A stretch of 5,968 nt of DNA from Bacteroidota bacterium (lineage in GTDB: Bacteria > Bacteroidota > Ignavibacteria > UBA10030 > UBA6906). The translations under genes were made by a program, and so were the position numbers. Where the stretch lies: the NCBI GenBank assembly GCA_017860555.1, contig JAGDMJ010000226.1, positions 1-5,968 on the forward strand. Reading direction: 5' to 3'. Below the pieces are notes generated by a model that did not search any database, was not told where the DNA came from, and saw only the letters and a list, made by a program, of their open reading frames with translations. Positions 1-5,852 of this stretch are shown here, one piece after another; the first letter of the stretch is position 1, and each line of letters begins with the position of its first letter.

Positions 1-1
1 G

Positions 2-808
2 AATCCTCAGAACGTTGAAATGTCGACCCTTCGGACAAGTATGGTTCCAGGCCTGCTTGACGTCACGGCGAGAAATCAGCGGCATGGGAATCCGGACCTG
101 CGTCTCTTTGAGATCGGGCATGTTTTCAGCACGGGCGGCAACGATAAGCTTCAGCCGGTCAAGGGCTTCACGGAAGAGGCTCGCGTCTGTTTGCTCATGG
201 CAGGCAACGCGGTAGCACGCCAGTGGGGTGTGCGACAGAGGGTCGCTGACTTTTTCGACATCAAGGGGGAACTAGAGGGGGTCCTCACGAAGATTGTGCT
301 TGACAAAAAGAGGTTAATTCCCTATTCTACCAGCAATGGATTAACCAAGCACACTCTGGCCATTGAAATTCATGGAACTTATGCTGGGTACCTTGGCCAG
401 GTGCAAGAAGAGGTCCTTGCGAGGGCTGGTGTGGAGGGGGACGTATACGTAGCGGAGGTTGCACTTGCGCCTCTTGCAGAGGTGTCACTCCGCAAGTATT
501 CTGCGCTTCCGAGATTTCCCAAAGTCCTCCGTGATGTTGCTTTGGTTCTGGATCGCGGAGTGAGCGCTGAGAGTGTTGAGCAGGCAATACGGACCGCAGG
601 TGGTGAACTTTTGCAGGCGGTGACGTTGTTTGACGTCTATGAGGGGGAAGGTCTGCCTGCAGGAAAGAGGAGCCTCGCGTTTTCATTGGAGTTGATGTCT
701 CATCAGAAGACCCTGACCGAGCCGGAGATCGAAGCGGCCGTCGGACAGATTGTCAGGACGGTTGAGCAGACGTTCGGGGCGACGTTGAGAGGAGTTCGCA
801 ATTCCTGA
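2..808 (+). CDS. pheT: Phenylalanine--tRNA ligase beta subunit, C-terminal part (5' truncated)
   Basis: The reading frame is open from the window edge, so the N-terminal two thirds or so of the protein lie outside. PheT pairs with PheS in an (αβ)2 cytoplasmic enzyme that charges tRNA-Phe. The visible part opens with NPQNVEMSTLRTSMVPGLL, the well-conserved NP..E.S.LRTSL.PGLL block of the catalytic-like core (B6/B7 region), followed by NPDLRLFEIGHVF, also typical. The last ~95 residues, from about base 512, form the ferredoxin-fold anticodon-binding (FDX-ACB) domain: RFPKVLRDVALVLDRGVSAE, then LFDVYEGEGLPAGKRSLAF and SHQKTLTEPEIEAAVGQIV. This domain ends normally at a TGA, so the 3' end is intact. 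No frameshift is seen. It is the first gene of a compact run leading to zapA. Identification is by family motifs and is firm. Confidence 0.96.
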   Translation, partial: NPQNVEMSTLRTSMVPGLLDVTARNQRHGNPDLRLFEIGHVFSTGGNDKLQPVKGFTEEARVCLLMAGNAVARQWGVRQRVADFFDIKGELEGVLTKIVLDKKRLIPYSTSNGLTKHTLAIEIHGTYAGYLGQVQEEVLARAGVEGDVYVAEVALAPLAEVSLRKYSALPRFPKVLRDVALVLDRGVSAESVEQAIRTAGGELLQAVTLFDVYEGEGLPAGKRSLAFSLELMSHQKTLTEPEIEAAVGQIVRTVEQTFGATLRGVRNS

Positions 809-856
809 TTGAATCGACCACTCGAAGGCAGCAAGTTGGACCAACATTCCTCCGAC

Positions 857-1177
857 ATGAGCAGCACTCTGTACAGTGATACAAAGGCTGTCGAGGCCAG
901 TCTGCGGGCACTCTGGGAGCGCGCCAGGCGCGCTGCGGAGGCCATCGCGCATCTGCGCGAAGAGAAGAAAATGTTGCAAGCGAGGGTGGAAGAGCTGGAG
1001 CACGAGGTCCAGGGTCTCCAGCAAGAGGTGGCAGAAAAGCAAGCATTAATCGGGAAGCAGGCATCGGAGCTTGCGCAGACAAGCTCGAAGCCTGGCGCTG
1101 TGATCCTGAACGGCGAGCGGGAGGAGCTGGCGGTTCGCGTCAAAAACCTTCTCACAAAACTCGAAGCGTATTTGTGA
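857..1177 (+). CDS. Small coiled-coil protein upstream of zapA (ZapB-like candidate)
   Basis: This gene encodes a soluble protein of about 106 residues with no signal peptide. Residues ~30-70 are a strong heptad-type coiled coil (LREEKKMLQARVEELEHEV and onward, rich in E, K, Q and L). A short linker with SSKPGA follows, then a C-terminal amphipathic helix, EREELAVRVKNLLTKLEAYL. It sits 48 bases after pheT, and its TGA overlaps an upstream in-frame GTG of zapA. Small coiled-coil proteins next to zapA occur in several phyla and are often labelled ZapB-like or TIGR02449-like. By analogy it may bind ZapA or bridge FtsZ rings, but this is inference and similarity to E. coli ZapB was not tested. 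The start is uncertain. ATG 857 lacks a Shine-Dalgarno; TTG 836 has GAAGG at 824-828 with 7-base spacing (113 residues); TTG 809 directly follows the pheT stop. Confidence 0.78.
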   Translation: MSSTLYSDTKAVEASLRALWERARRAAEAIAHLREEKKMLQARVEELEHEVQGLQQEVAEKQALIGKQASELAQTSSKPGAVILNGEREELAVRVKNLLTKLEAYL

Positions 1178-1221
1178 GCGGGGCATCACCTTACCTTGGA
1201 GCATCTTACGGTACGTATCGC

Positions 1222-1515
1222 ATGACGACAGACAAGAGAAGTATCAGGGTTAAGATCTTCGGTTCAGAGTATCCACTGCGGGGGGATAGCGAGGAGTTCA
1301 CGCGCAGCGTGGCCACGTACGTGGATGAAATGATCAATTCGATCCACGCAAAGATCCCGGAGCAGCCGACTCTGACCGTTGCGGTGCTTTCAGCACTGAA
1401 CATCACTGAGGACTTGTTCAAAGAGCGGGAGCGTTCGAAGGCTGTCACGTCTCTGGTGAAGGGCGAAATCGAGAAGCTCACCGAGTTCATGGACCGCAGT
1501 TTGCTCGAAGCGTGA
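1222..1515 (+). CDS. zapA: Cell division protein ZapA
   Basis: ZapA is a small cytoplasmic protein that binds FtsZ and promotes bundling of its filaments at the division ring. The 97-residue product has the family pattern: an N-terminal β-strand module SIRVKIFGSEYPLRGDSEE, then VATYVDEMINSIHAKIP, then the hallmark TVAVLSALNITEDLFKERE leading into a C-terminal helix (residues ~60-95) used for antiparallel coiled-coil dimerisation. Length is normal for the family. ATG 1222 is chosen because it places the conserved IRVKIFG strand close to the N-terminus. A GTG at 1174 is in frame and overlaps the stop of the preceding gene (GTGA), which would add 16 residues (MSGASPYLGASYGTYR) without family resemblance. 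Neither start has a good Shine-Dalgarno, so coupling to the upstream gene is likely. The gene is followed by the 6S RNA candidate. Confidence 0.92.
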   Translation: MTTDKRSIRVKIFGSEYPLRGDSEEFTRSVATYVDEMINSIHAKIPEQPTLTVAVLSALNITEDLFKERERSKAVTSLVKGEIEKLTEFMDRSLLEA

Positions 1516-1596
1516 ACGCCGTAATGCGATTGTTCTTTACATGGTCTGGTAATGCCGCGTACGGAGAATATCCGCACCGTCAGCCGTCTCAAAACA

Positions 1597-1626
1597 CAAA
1601 ATAAAGAACCAACATTTTTTATTTTG
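1597..1626 (+). other. AT-rich perfect hairpin at the 5' edge of the 6S candidate
   Basis: Bases 1597-1608 (CAAAATAAAGAA) pair with 1615-1626 (TTTTTTATTTTG) as a 12-bp stem with one G-U pair around the six-base loop CCAACA. The stem is almost entirely A-U, so it is weaker than its length implies. It uses the same bases as the long-range closing stem of the 6S candidate, so the two folds exclude each other. It could instead help end zapA transcription, although it lacks a GC-rich stem. Confidence 0.5.
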
Positions 1627-1771
1627 GGAGCCCGACTCGTGGGCGTCGATTACATGCCTCACCCCGCTACAGCGGGGTTCTTGCGATGACTTCTGCAACT
1701 GCGGAACGAGCGAGAGGGTGGAAGTAAAAGGCGTCCAGGCGAGCACCCACTGTGTTGGAAGGGTTCTTTAT
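1601..1771 (+). ncRNA. ssrS: Candidate 6S RNA
   Basis: 6S RNA is a rod-shaped RNA that mimics open promoter DNA and sequesters the σ70 RNA polymerase holoenzyme. The region folds as a nested rod. Bases 1601-1610 pair perfectly with 1762-1771 (ATAAAGAACC/GGTTCTTTAT), and CCAACA 1609-1614 can pair with TGTTGG 1753-1758. Then 1625-1634 pair with 1740-1749 (8 of 10 positions), and 1641-1647 pair with 1730-1736 (7 pairs, two of them G-U). Inside is a bubble with two small hairpins, 1661-1667/1672-1678 (loop TACA) and 1691-1696/1701-1706 (loop AACT). The ~171-base length is close to the usual 180-200. Position directly after zapA is a classic 6S location in many phyla. No open frame of note lies here. 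Exact ends are not determined and no convincing promoter was found. A structured rny leader is the main alternative. Confidence 0.66.
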
Positions 1772-1817
1772 AAGTGCCTTTCTTTTGAACGGTTGTATTG
1801 TGCGGATTTTTTTTATC

Positions 1818-1846
1818 CTCTTCTCATGGCACATTGGCGAGAAGAG
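1818..1846 (+). promoter_or_regulatory. Hairpin in the rny upstream region
   Basis: CTCTTCTC (1818-1825) and GAGAAGAG (1839-1846) form a perfect 8-bp inverted repeat with a 13-base loop, 36 bases upstream of the rny start codon. A T8 run lies just before it (1807-1814), and no T run follows, so it is not an intrinsic terminator. It may be a 5' leader structure or operator of rny. No convincing -35/-10 pair was found between the 6S candidate and rny; TTGAAC at 1785-1790 has only a T tract at the right spacing. Function is unassigned. Confidence 0.35.
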
Positions 1847-1882
1847 TGTGTTGGACTCAGGTGGCACTAGGTCGGAGGAGGT

Positions 1883-3439
1883 ATGCACCTTGATATAATC
1901 ATCCCGGTCGTATTGTTGGGCGCCGGCGTTGTACTCGGATGGGTCCTGAACGTCAAGAACGGCCAGAACCGGATCGCCTCCGCGAAGGAGGCGGCAAGGA
2001 AGGTGCTGTTGGACGCGGAAAAGGAAGCCGAGACTCTCAAACGCGAGAAACTTCTTGAAGTCAAGGACGAGTGGTACTCAAAAAAGAAGGAGTTCGACTC
2101 GGACGTTCAAAGCAAAAAGAATAAGCTTCAGGCGCAGGAAAAAGCCCTGGAGGTTCGGGAAGAAAACATCGACCGGAAAGTCGAATTGCTCGGGAAAAAA
2201 GAGCGTGAGCAACTAAACCTGAAGAGGAGCCTGGAAGAGCGCGCCCGGACGCTGGACGGCAGACAGACGGAGCTGGATAGGCTGGTCGCAGAGGAGAACA
2301 TCCGACTTGAGAGGACATCGGGGCTCTCGCGGGAGGAGGCAAAAAAACAGCTGATTGACAATCTGGCAAATGAAGCACGCCAGGAAGCCGCCCTTCTGCT
2401 CAAGGAAATCCGCGATAAGGCGCGCGACGATGCCAAAAAAGAAGCCCAGAAGCTGATTGTCCAGGCAATTCAACGAACGGCCGCGGACCATTCCGTGGAG
2501 ACCACGGTGAGCGTTCTGAACATCCAGAGCGATGAAATGAAAGGACGGATCATCGGCCGGGAGGGTCGGAATATCAGGGCCTTTGAGGCTGCGACGGGAG
2601 TCGATGTGATCGTCGATGATACTCCAGAGGCCGTTATTCTCTCGGCCTTCGACCCATTTCGACGCGAGGTCGCCCGGGTCTCGCTCGAGCGTTTGATCGC
2701 CGACGGGCGCATCCACCCGGCCAGGATCGAAGAGGTCGTGGAGAAGGTCCGGTGCGAGCTCGAGGAAGAGGTCATACGGGTCGGGGAAAACACCCTTCTT
2801 GAGATGGGGCTTCACGGGGCCCACAAGGAGCTCCTCAGGCTCCTGGGACGCATGAAGTACCGCTCTAGCTACGGACAGAACATGCTCCAGCACAGCATCG
2901 AGGTGGCCTATTTGACGGGAATGATGGCCGCAGAACTCGGGCTCGATGCGAATCTGGCCAAGCGCTCCGGGCTTTTCCATGACATCGGCAAGTGCGTTGA
3001 TCGCTCCGTTGAAGGTCCGCATGCCCTGCTCGGCATGGAGATCGCGAAAAAATATGGCGAACATGCCCTGGTGGCGAATGCCATCGGCTCCCATCATGAT
3101 GACGTTCCTATGGAATCACCCATTGCACCCCTGGTCCAGGCGGCCGACGCGATCAGCGGAGCACGCCCGGGCGCGCGGCGGGAGTCGGTAGAGGGGTACG
3201 TCAAACGGCTCGAAAAGCTCGAGGCCTTTGCCCAGTCGTTTCAGGGAGTTGCCAAGACCTACGCCATCCAGGCCGGCAGAGAAGTGCGTGTCGTCGTAGA
3301 GCAGGACAGGGTGGATGACGCCATGGCTGACCAACTGGCCCATGACATCTCTGCAAAAATCCAGAGGGAGATGGAGTATCCGGGGCAGATCAAAGTGACG
3401 GTGATCCGGGAATTCCGCTCCGTAGCCTATGCCAAATGA
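1883..3439 (+). CDS. rny: Ribonuclease Y (membrane-anchored endoribonuclease)
   Basis: RNase Y starts mRNA decay and processing by endonucleolytic cleavage at the inner face of the cytoplasmic membrane, in bacteria that rely on it in place of or beside RNase E. The 518-residue length matches the usual ~520. Residues ~4-23 are a single N-terminal membrane helix (IIIPVVLLGAGVVLGWVLNV). Residues ~30-200 are a long charged coiled coil. Residues ~210-270 are a KH RNA-binding domain with GRIIGREGRN at 221-230. The HD metal-dependent domain follows: H337 in QHSIE, the HD pair H366-D367 in FHDIGK, then GSHHDD at 402-407 and ADAISGARPGARRESVEGY at 421-439. All key catalytic residues are present. The ATG is preceded by GGAGGAGG (1874-1881), a strong but closely spaced Shine-Dalgarno. 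Its 3' end overlaps coaE, indicating one transcript. Confidence 0.98.
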   Translation: MHLDIIIPVVLLGAGVVLGWVLNVKNGQNRIASAKEAARKVLLDAEKEAETLKREKLLEVKDEWYSKKKEFDSDVQSKKNKLQAQEKALEVREENIDRKVELLGKKEREQLNLKRSLEERARTLDGRQTELDRLVAEENIRLERTSGLSREEAKKQLIDNLANEARQEAALLLKEIRDKARDDAKKEAQKLIVQAIQRTAADHSVETTVSVLNIQSDEMKGRIIGREGRNIRAFEAATGVDVIVDDTPEAVILSAFDPFRREVARVSLERLIADGRIHPARIEEVVEKVRCELEEEVIRVGENTLLEMGLHGAHKELLRLLGRMKYRSSYGQNMLQHSIEVAYLTGMMAAELGLDANLAKRSGLFHDIGKCVDRSVEGPHALLGMEIAKKYGEHALVANAIGSHHDDVPMESPIAPLVQAADAISGARPGARRESVEGYVKRLEKLEAFAQSFQGVAKTYAIQAGREVRVVVEQDRVDDAMADQLAHDISAKIQREMEYPGQIKVTVIREFRSVAYAK

Positions 3440-4088
3440 TCGGGAAGTCTTCCTAGTTGGGGTAACGGGGGGAATCGGGAGCGGCAAGTCGATGGTCTGC
3501 ACCGGCTTCGAGCAACTTGGCCGCACCGTCCTTTCGGCCGACCAGCTCGCACGCGAGGTCATGGACCGGGACGGATTGGTCAGGAGCCGATTGCTTCGGC
3601 TGTTCGGCGAGAATGCCTACACTCCGGACGGGGTTCTGGACAGAAAGTTCGTGGCTGCCCGCGCTTTCGGCGAACCCGGCGTAAAGAAAAAGTTGGACGC
3701 CATTGTGCACCCGGCAGTCTTCCGGGAGATTGACCGCCGCATTGTACAGCTCCCGACCGAGAAACGTCTTCCTTACGTCCTCATTGAAGCCGCATTGATC
3801 TACGAGAGCGGTCTGGACAAAGAGCTTGACTACGTGATCGTCGTCGAGGCCGAAGAAGAGACCCGCATCCGGAGGGTCATGGAGCGGGATGGATGCAGTC
3901 GTGAAGACGTTCTTCGTCGTATCGCTGCCCAGATGCCGGCCGACACGAAGGTCAATCGGGCCGATTTCGTCATCCGGAACGAATCGGATAGCCGACAGAT
4001 CATCCCGAAGGTCCGTTTCATCGATCATCTCCTGAGGCAGATCCTGGAGTCCGGGAGGCCCCGGAAGGGACGAAAGAGCAAGAGGTAG
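3429..4088 (+). CDS. coaE: Dephospho-CoA kinase
   Basis: CoaE performs the last step of coenzyme A synthesis in the cytoplasm, ATP-dependent phosphorylation of the 3'-hydroxyl of dephospho-CoA. The 219-residue product is normal in length. It has the P-loop GGIGSGKS at residues 14-21 (VGVTGGIGSGKSMVC), then LSADQLAREV with the conserved substrate-site aspartate D38, the IVHPAVF block with H94-P95, LIEAALIYESGL (variant of the usual P-L-L-x-E), and the lid-region RRIAAQMPADTKVNRADFVIRN. The C-terminus is basic (RKGRKSKR). The start codon lies 11 bases before the end of rny in another frame, and there is no obvious Shine-Dalgarno, so translation is probably coupled to rny. No intrinsic terminator with a T run follows. 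Confidence 0.97.
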   Translation: MPNDREVFLVGVTGGIGSGKSMVCTGFEQLGRTVLSADQLAREVMDRDGLVRSRLLRLFGENAYTPDGVLDRKFVAARAFGEPGVKKKLDAIVHPAVFREIDRRIVQLPTEKRLPYVLIEAALIYESGLDKELDYVIVVEAEEETRIRRVMERDGCSREDVLRRIAAQMPADTKVNRADFVIRNESDSRQIIPKVRFIDHLLRQILESGRPRKGRKSKR

Positions 4089-4225
4089 CTCTATGACTTC
4101 AGCCTCTCGGCCTCCTTACAGGTGAGCCTGCCTGGCGCGATTCGACCCCCCGCTCCATACTCCGCGCAATACTCCCGCCCCGTCACCTGTGTCACCTCTG
4201 TCTGTCACTCTTCCCGCATCTGCAT
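4089..4225. other. Intergenic, pyrimidine-rich, with nested inverted repeats
   Basis: No gene is visible between coaE and the next promoter. ACAGGTGA (4118-4125) is repeated inverted as TCACCTGT (4183-4190), and inside it GCGCG (4135-4139) matches CGCGC (4163-4167), so the segment could fold with a large loop. The right arm is part of a short imperfect tandem repeat, GTCACCTGT then GTCACCTCT (4182-4199). Without a T run it is not a standard terminator. It may be an operator region for the downstream promoter or chance. Confidence 0.3.
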
Positions 4226-4254
4226 TTGACAATGAAAACGAGTTCGAGTATATT
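4226..4254 (+). promoter_or_regulatory. σ70-type promoter of the exported-protein gene
   Basis: TTGACA (4226-4231, full consensus) is followed after exactly 17 bases by TATATT (4249-4254, 5 of 6 consensus). Transcription would start near 4261, giving a leader of about 63 bases to the ATG at 4324. It is the only near-consensus promoter seen in the window, and suggests strong expression of the downstream gene. Confidence 0.85.
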
Positions 4255-4314
4255 CGTGCGATTGCTGTTCTTTCGCGTGCCATGGTAGCTTACCAAATTC
4301 ATCCACAACAAGCT

Positions 4315-4320
4315 GGAGGA
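4315..4320 (+). promoter_or_regulatory. Ribosome binding site deciding the start at 4324
   Basis: GGAGGA lies just upstream of ATG 4324 (4 bases from GGAGG to the ATG). The frame is open further upstream to 4189, but those codons would lie at or before the promoter and have no signal-peptide character, so this site fixes the start. Confidence 0.85.
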
Positions 4321-4323
4321 CAC

Positions 4324-5760
4324 ATGTTGCGAAAGTGCTTTACCATTTTCGTCTTGTTGTTCGTGGTAGGGACCTATGGGCTTTCACAAGCAAAGCCTGG
4401 TGGGATTGCCAGGCAGATTTCCCTTGGGGGCTCCAACCTCGGGATCGGGGTGGTAATGAATCCGTTTGTCGTTGACGACCCGTCACGGATCCTCCTGAAC
4501 CCGGCCCAGCAGGCCCGGTACAGGAACTACTTCTGGTGGAATGTGGGAGGCGGAACACTGAACGGTCTTTCCACAGGCGATAACGGTTACGGCAACCAGA
4601 ATGTAGGCGTCTCGTTCGGCATTGGATCCAAACTGACGCTGGGTGCGATTCTGAGCTATGACCCATCTGCCATGGCTCAGGTTGCGAACACACTTCAGGG
4701 ACAAGCGCCCATCACCATCGGTGGTGTGACGATTCCCGCCATTCCCTCATATGTTCCCAACACCAATCGTGGTGCCGGAGTTACCGGGCCACAAACCATC
4801 CCTTCGCTTGGGAACGTTTTTCAGATTCTCGCCGCGTACAATGTCGGAACCCTCGATCTGGGCTTCGCCTTCATGTACGGCGATGCGAGCAACACGACGA
4901 CGACCAACCCGGCGCCGAACCAGTCCACCGAGACTGAAGCCTCGGCGCGGATGTTCGGCTTTACAGCAGGCATGAACCTTGACCTCGGGGCCGGTTCATC
5001 GTTCGGTGCAAGCGCGGGGCTGCGTTTGGACAAGGCCAAAGATATCGTCACGATCAATCCGGTCGTGGCGGGGCAGGGGGGTGAATACTCCGCCTCGGGT
5101 ACAGAGATCATGGTCGACGCCCGGTTGCGGCTTCGCATGTCGAACAGGGTGAATTTTGTTCCTTATGCCGGCTTCTTGAATGTTACCGCTGAGCCGACGC
5201 AAGACGCCCCGGTCAATGGGGGTGCTGCAAGGACTGACAGCCGGAAATTCACAACGATGGCTCTTGGAGTGGGAGCGGGAGCGGAGTATCACACGCCGAC
5301 GGTTTATGTTGCAGGTGGCGTAAGCTTCCAGACTGCCCAGGTCAAGATGGAGTTCAGCCAGTCGACTCCTCCGAGCGGTTCGACCCAGACGTTTTCGTAT
5401 ACGGCCATCCCGGTGTTCAACATCGGTGCGGAGTGGTGGTTTACGGACTGGCTTGCCGGCCGCGGTGGGTATTATCGTTCTCCAGGCAAAGCGAACATCA
5501 AGGGGGAGACCACTGCGGGTGGGACGACGACGACGACGGAAACCAGCCAGCCGATTGCGAACAGTGCCATCCTTGTTGGCGGCATCAATCCCACCACATA
5601 CGATGGGCTTGTGACCCTTGGACTGGGCTTCAAGTTCGGCGGGTTCTCGCTTGACGCCACAGTCAGCGAAGAGGCCCTCCGCCGCGGATTCGGACTTGTC
5701 GGGGCACAGGATAACATCAATTCTTTTGGTTATATCACGACAAGCTACAGCTGGGATTGA
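4324..5760 (+). CDS. Exported, probably outer-membrane β-barrel protein of unknown function
   Basis: The product is 478 residues with a clear signal peptide: MLRKCFTIFVLLFVVGTYGLSQA, likely cut after SQA (residue ~23) by signal peptidase I; no lipobox cysteine follows the hydrophobic stretch. The mature part starts with GIARQISLGGSNLGIGVVMN and DDPSRILLNPAQQA, resembling the early region of PorV/FadL-like outer-membrane proteins (compare D.(S/A)....NPA). The rest is rich in G, S, T, N and aromatics, with alternating patterns such as LDLGFAFMYGD, AGMNLDLGAGSSFGASAGLRLD, VYVAGGVSF and LVTLGLGFKFGGFSLDATVS, as expected for membrane β-strands. Polar, Thr/Asn-rich loops (NTTTTNPAPNQSTETE; TTAGGTTTTTETS) would face outward. 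It ends in YITTSYSWD. It is a single-gene unit with its own promoter and terminator. Localisation is well supported; the exact family and substrate are not known. Confidence 0.85.
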   Translation: MLRKCFTIFVLLFVVGTYGLSQAKPGGIARQISLGGSNLGIGVVMNPFVVDDPSRILLNPAQQARYRNYFWWNVGGGTLNGLSTGDNGYGNQNVGVSFGIGSKLTLGAILSYDPSAMAQVANTLQGQAPITIGGVTIPAIPSYVPNTNRGAGVTGPQTIPSLGNVFQILAAYNVGTLDLGFAFMYGDASNTTTTNPAPNQSTETEASARMFGFTAGMNLDLGAGSSFGASAGLRLDKAKDIVTINPVVAGQGGEYSASGTEIMVDARLRLRMSNRVNFVPYAGFLNVTAEPTQDAPVNGGAARTDSRKFTTMALGVGAGAEYHTPTVYVAGGVSFQTAQVKMEFSQSTPPSGSTQTFSYTAIPVFNIGAEWWFTDWLAGRGGYYRSPGKANIKGETTAGGTTTTTETSQPIANSAILVGGINPTTYDGLVTLGLGFKFGGFSLDATVSEEALRRGFGLVGAQDNINSFGYITTSYSWD

Positions 5761-5784
5761 GTGAGACACGAACAACCAGAACTC

Positions 5785-5822
5785 GGGGCGATCCTGAACT
5801 ACGGGGGTCGCCCCTTTTGTTT
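5785..5822 (+). terminator. Rho-independent terminator after the exported-protein gene
   Basis: GGGGCGATCC (5785-5794) pairs with 5805-5814 (GGGTCGCCCC) as a 10-bp GC-rich stem with one G-U pair and a 10-base loop, followed immediately by TTTTGTTT. It starts 25 bases after the stop codon and separates this gene from nadB. Confidence 0.93.
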
Positions 5823-5852
5823 CAATACATAGCCGCGGAAGGGCAGAGCAAG

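Noticed and set aside
1536..1565. Possible promoter for the 6S candidate (TTTACA, then TACGGA after 18 bases)
   Set aside because: The -10 matches only 2 of 6 consensus bases, and its start point would be ~30 bases upstream of the closing stem.
1661..1678. ACCCCGC/GCGGGGT hairpin as an intrinsic terminator of zapA
   Set aside because: No T run follows, and it fits better as an internal hairpin in the 6S candidate.
1758..1786. Hairpin GAAGGG/CCTTTC followed by TTTT as a terminator of the 6S candidate
   Set aside because: Only six pairs with one G-U and a 13-base loop; it competes with the much better long-range stem. Not listed as a feature.
1826..1870. 14-codon upstream frame (MAHWREECVGLRWH) before rny
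   Set aside because: No ribosome binding site, and its ATG sits in the hairpin loop; a frame this short is expected by chance.
2213..3097. Long minus-strand open frame (294 codons) opposite rny
   Set aside because: It lies wholly within the well-supported rny gene, has no recognisable domain, and is a typical shadow in GC-rich coding DNA.
4054..4115. GGAGGCC/GGCCTCC inverted repeat at the end of coaE
   Set aside because: The 7-bp arms are 48 bases apart, the left arm is inside coding sequence and no T run follows, so a terminator is not supported.
4996..5775. Minus-strand open frame of 259 codons opposite the exported-protein gene
   Set aside because: Rich in Arg and without a domain pattern; the + strand has promoter, ribosome site, signal peptide and terminator.
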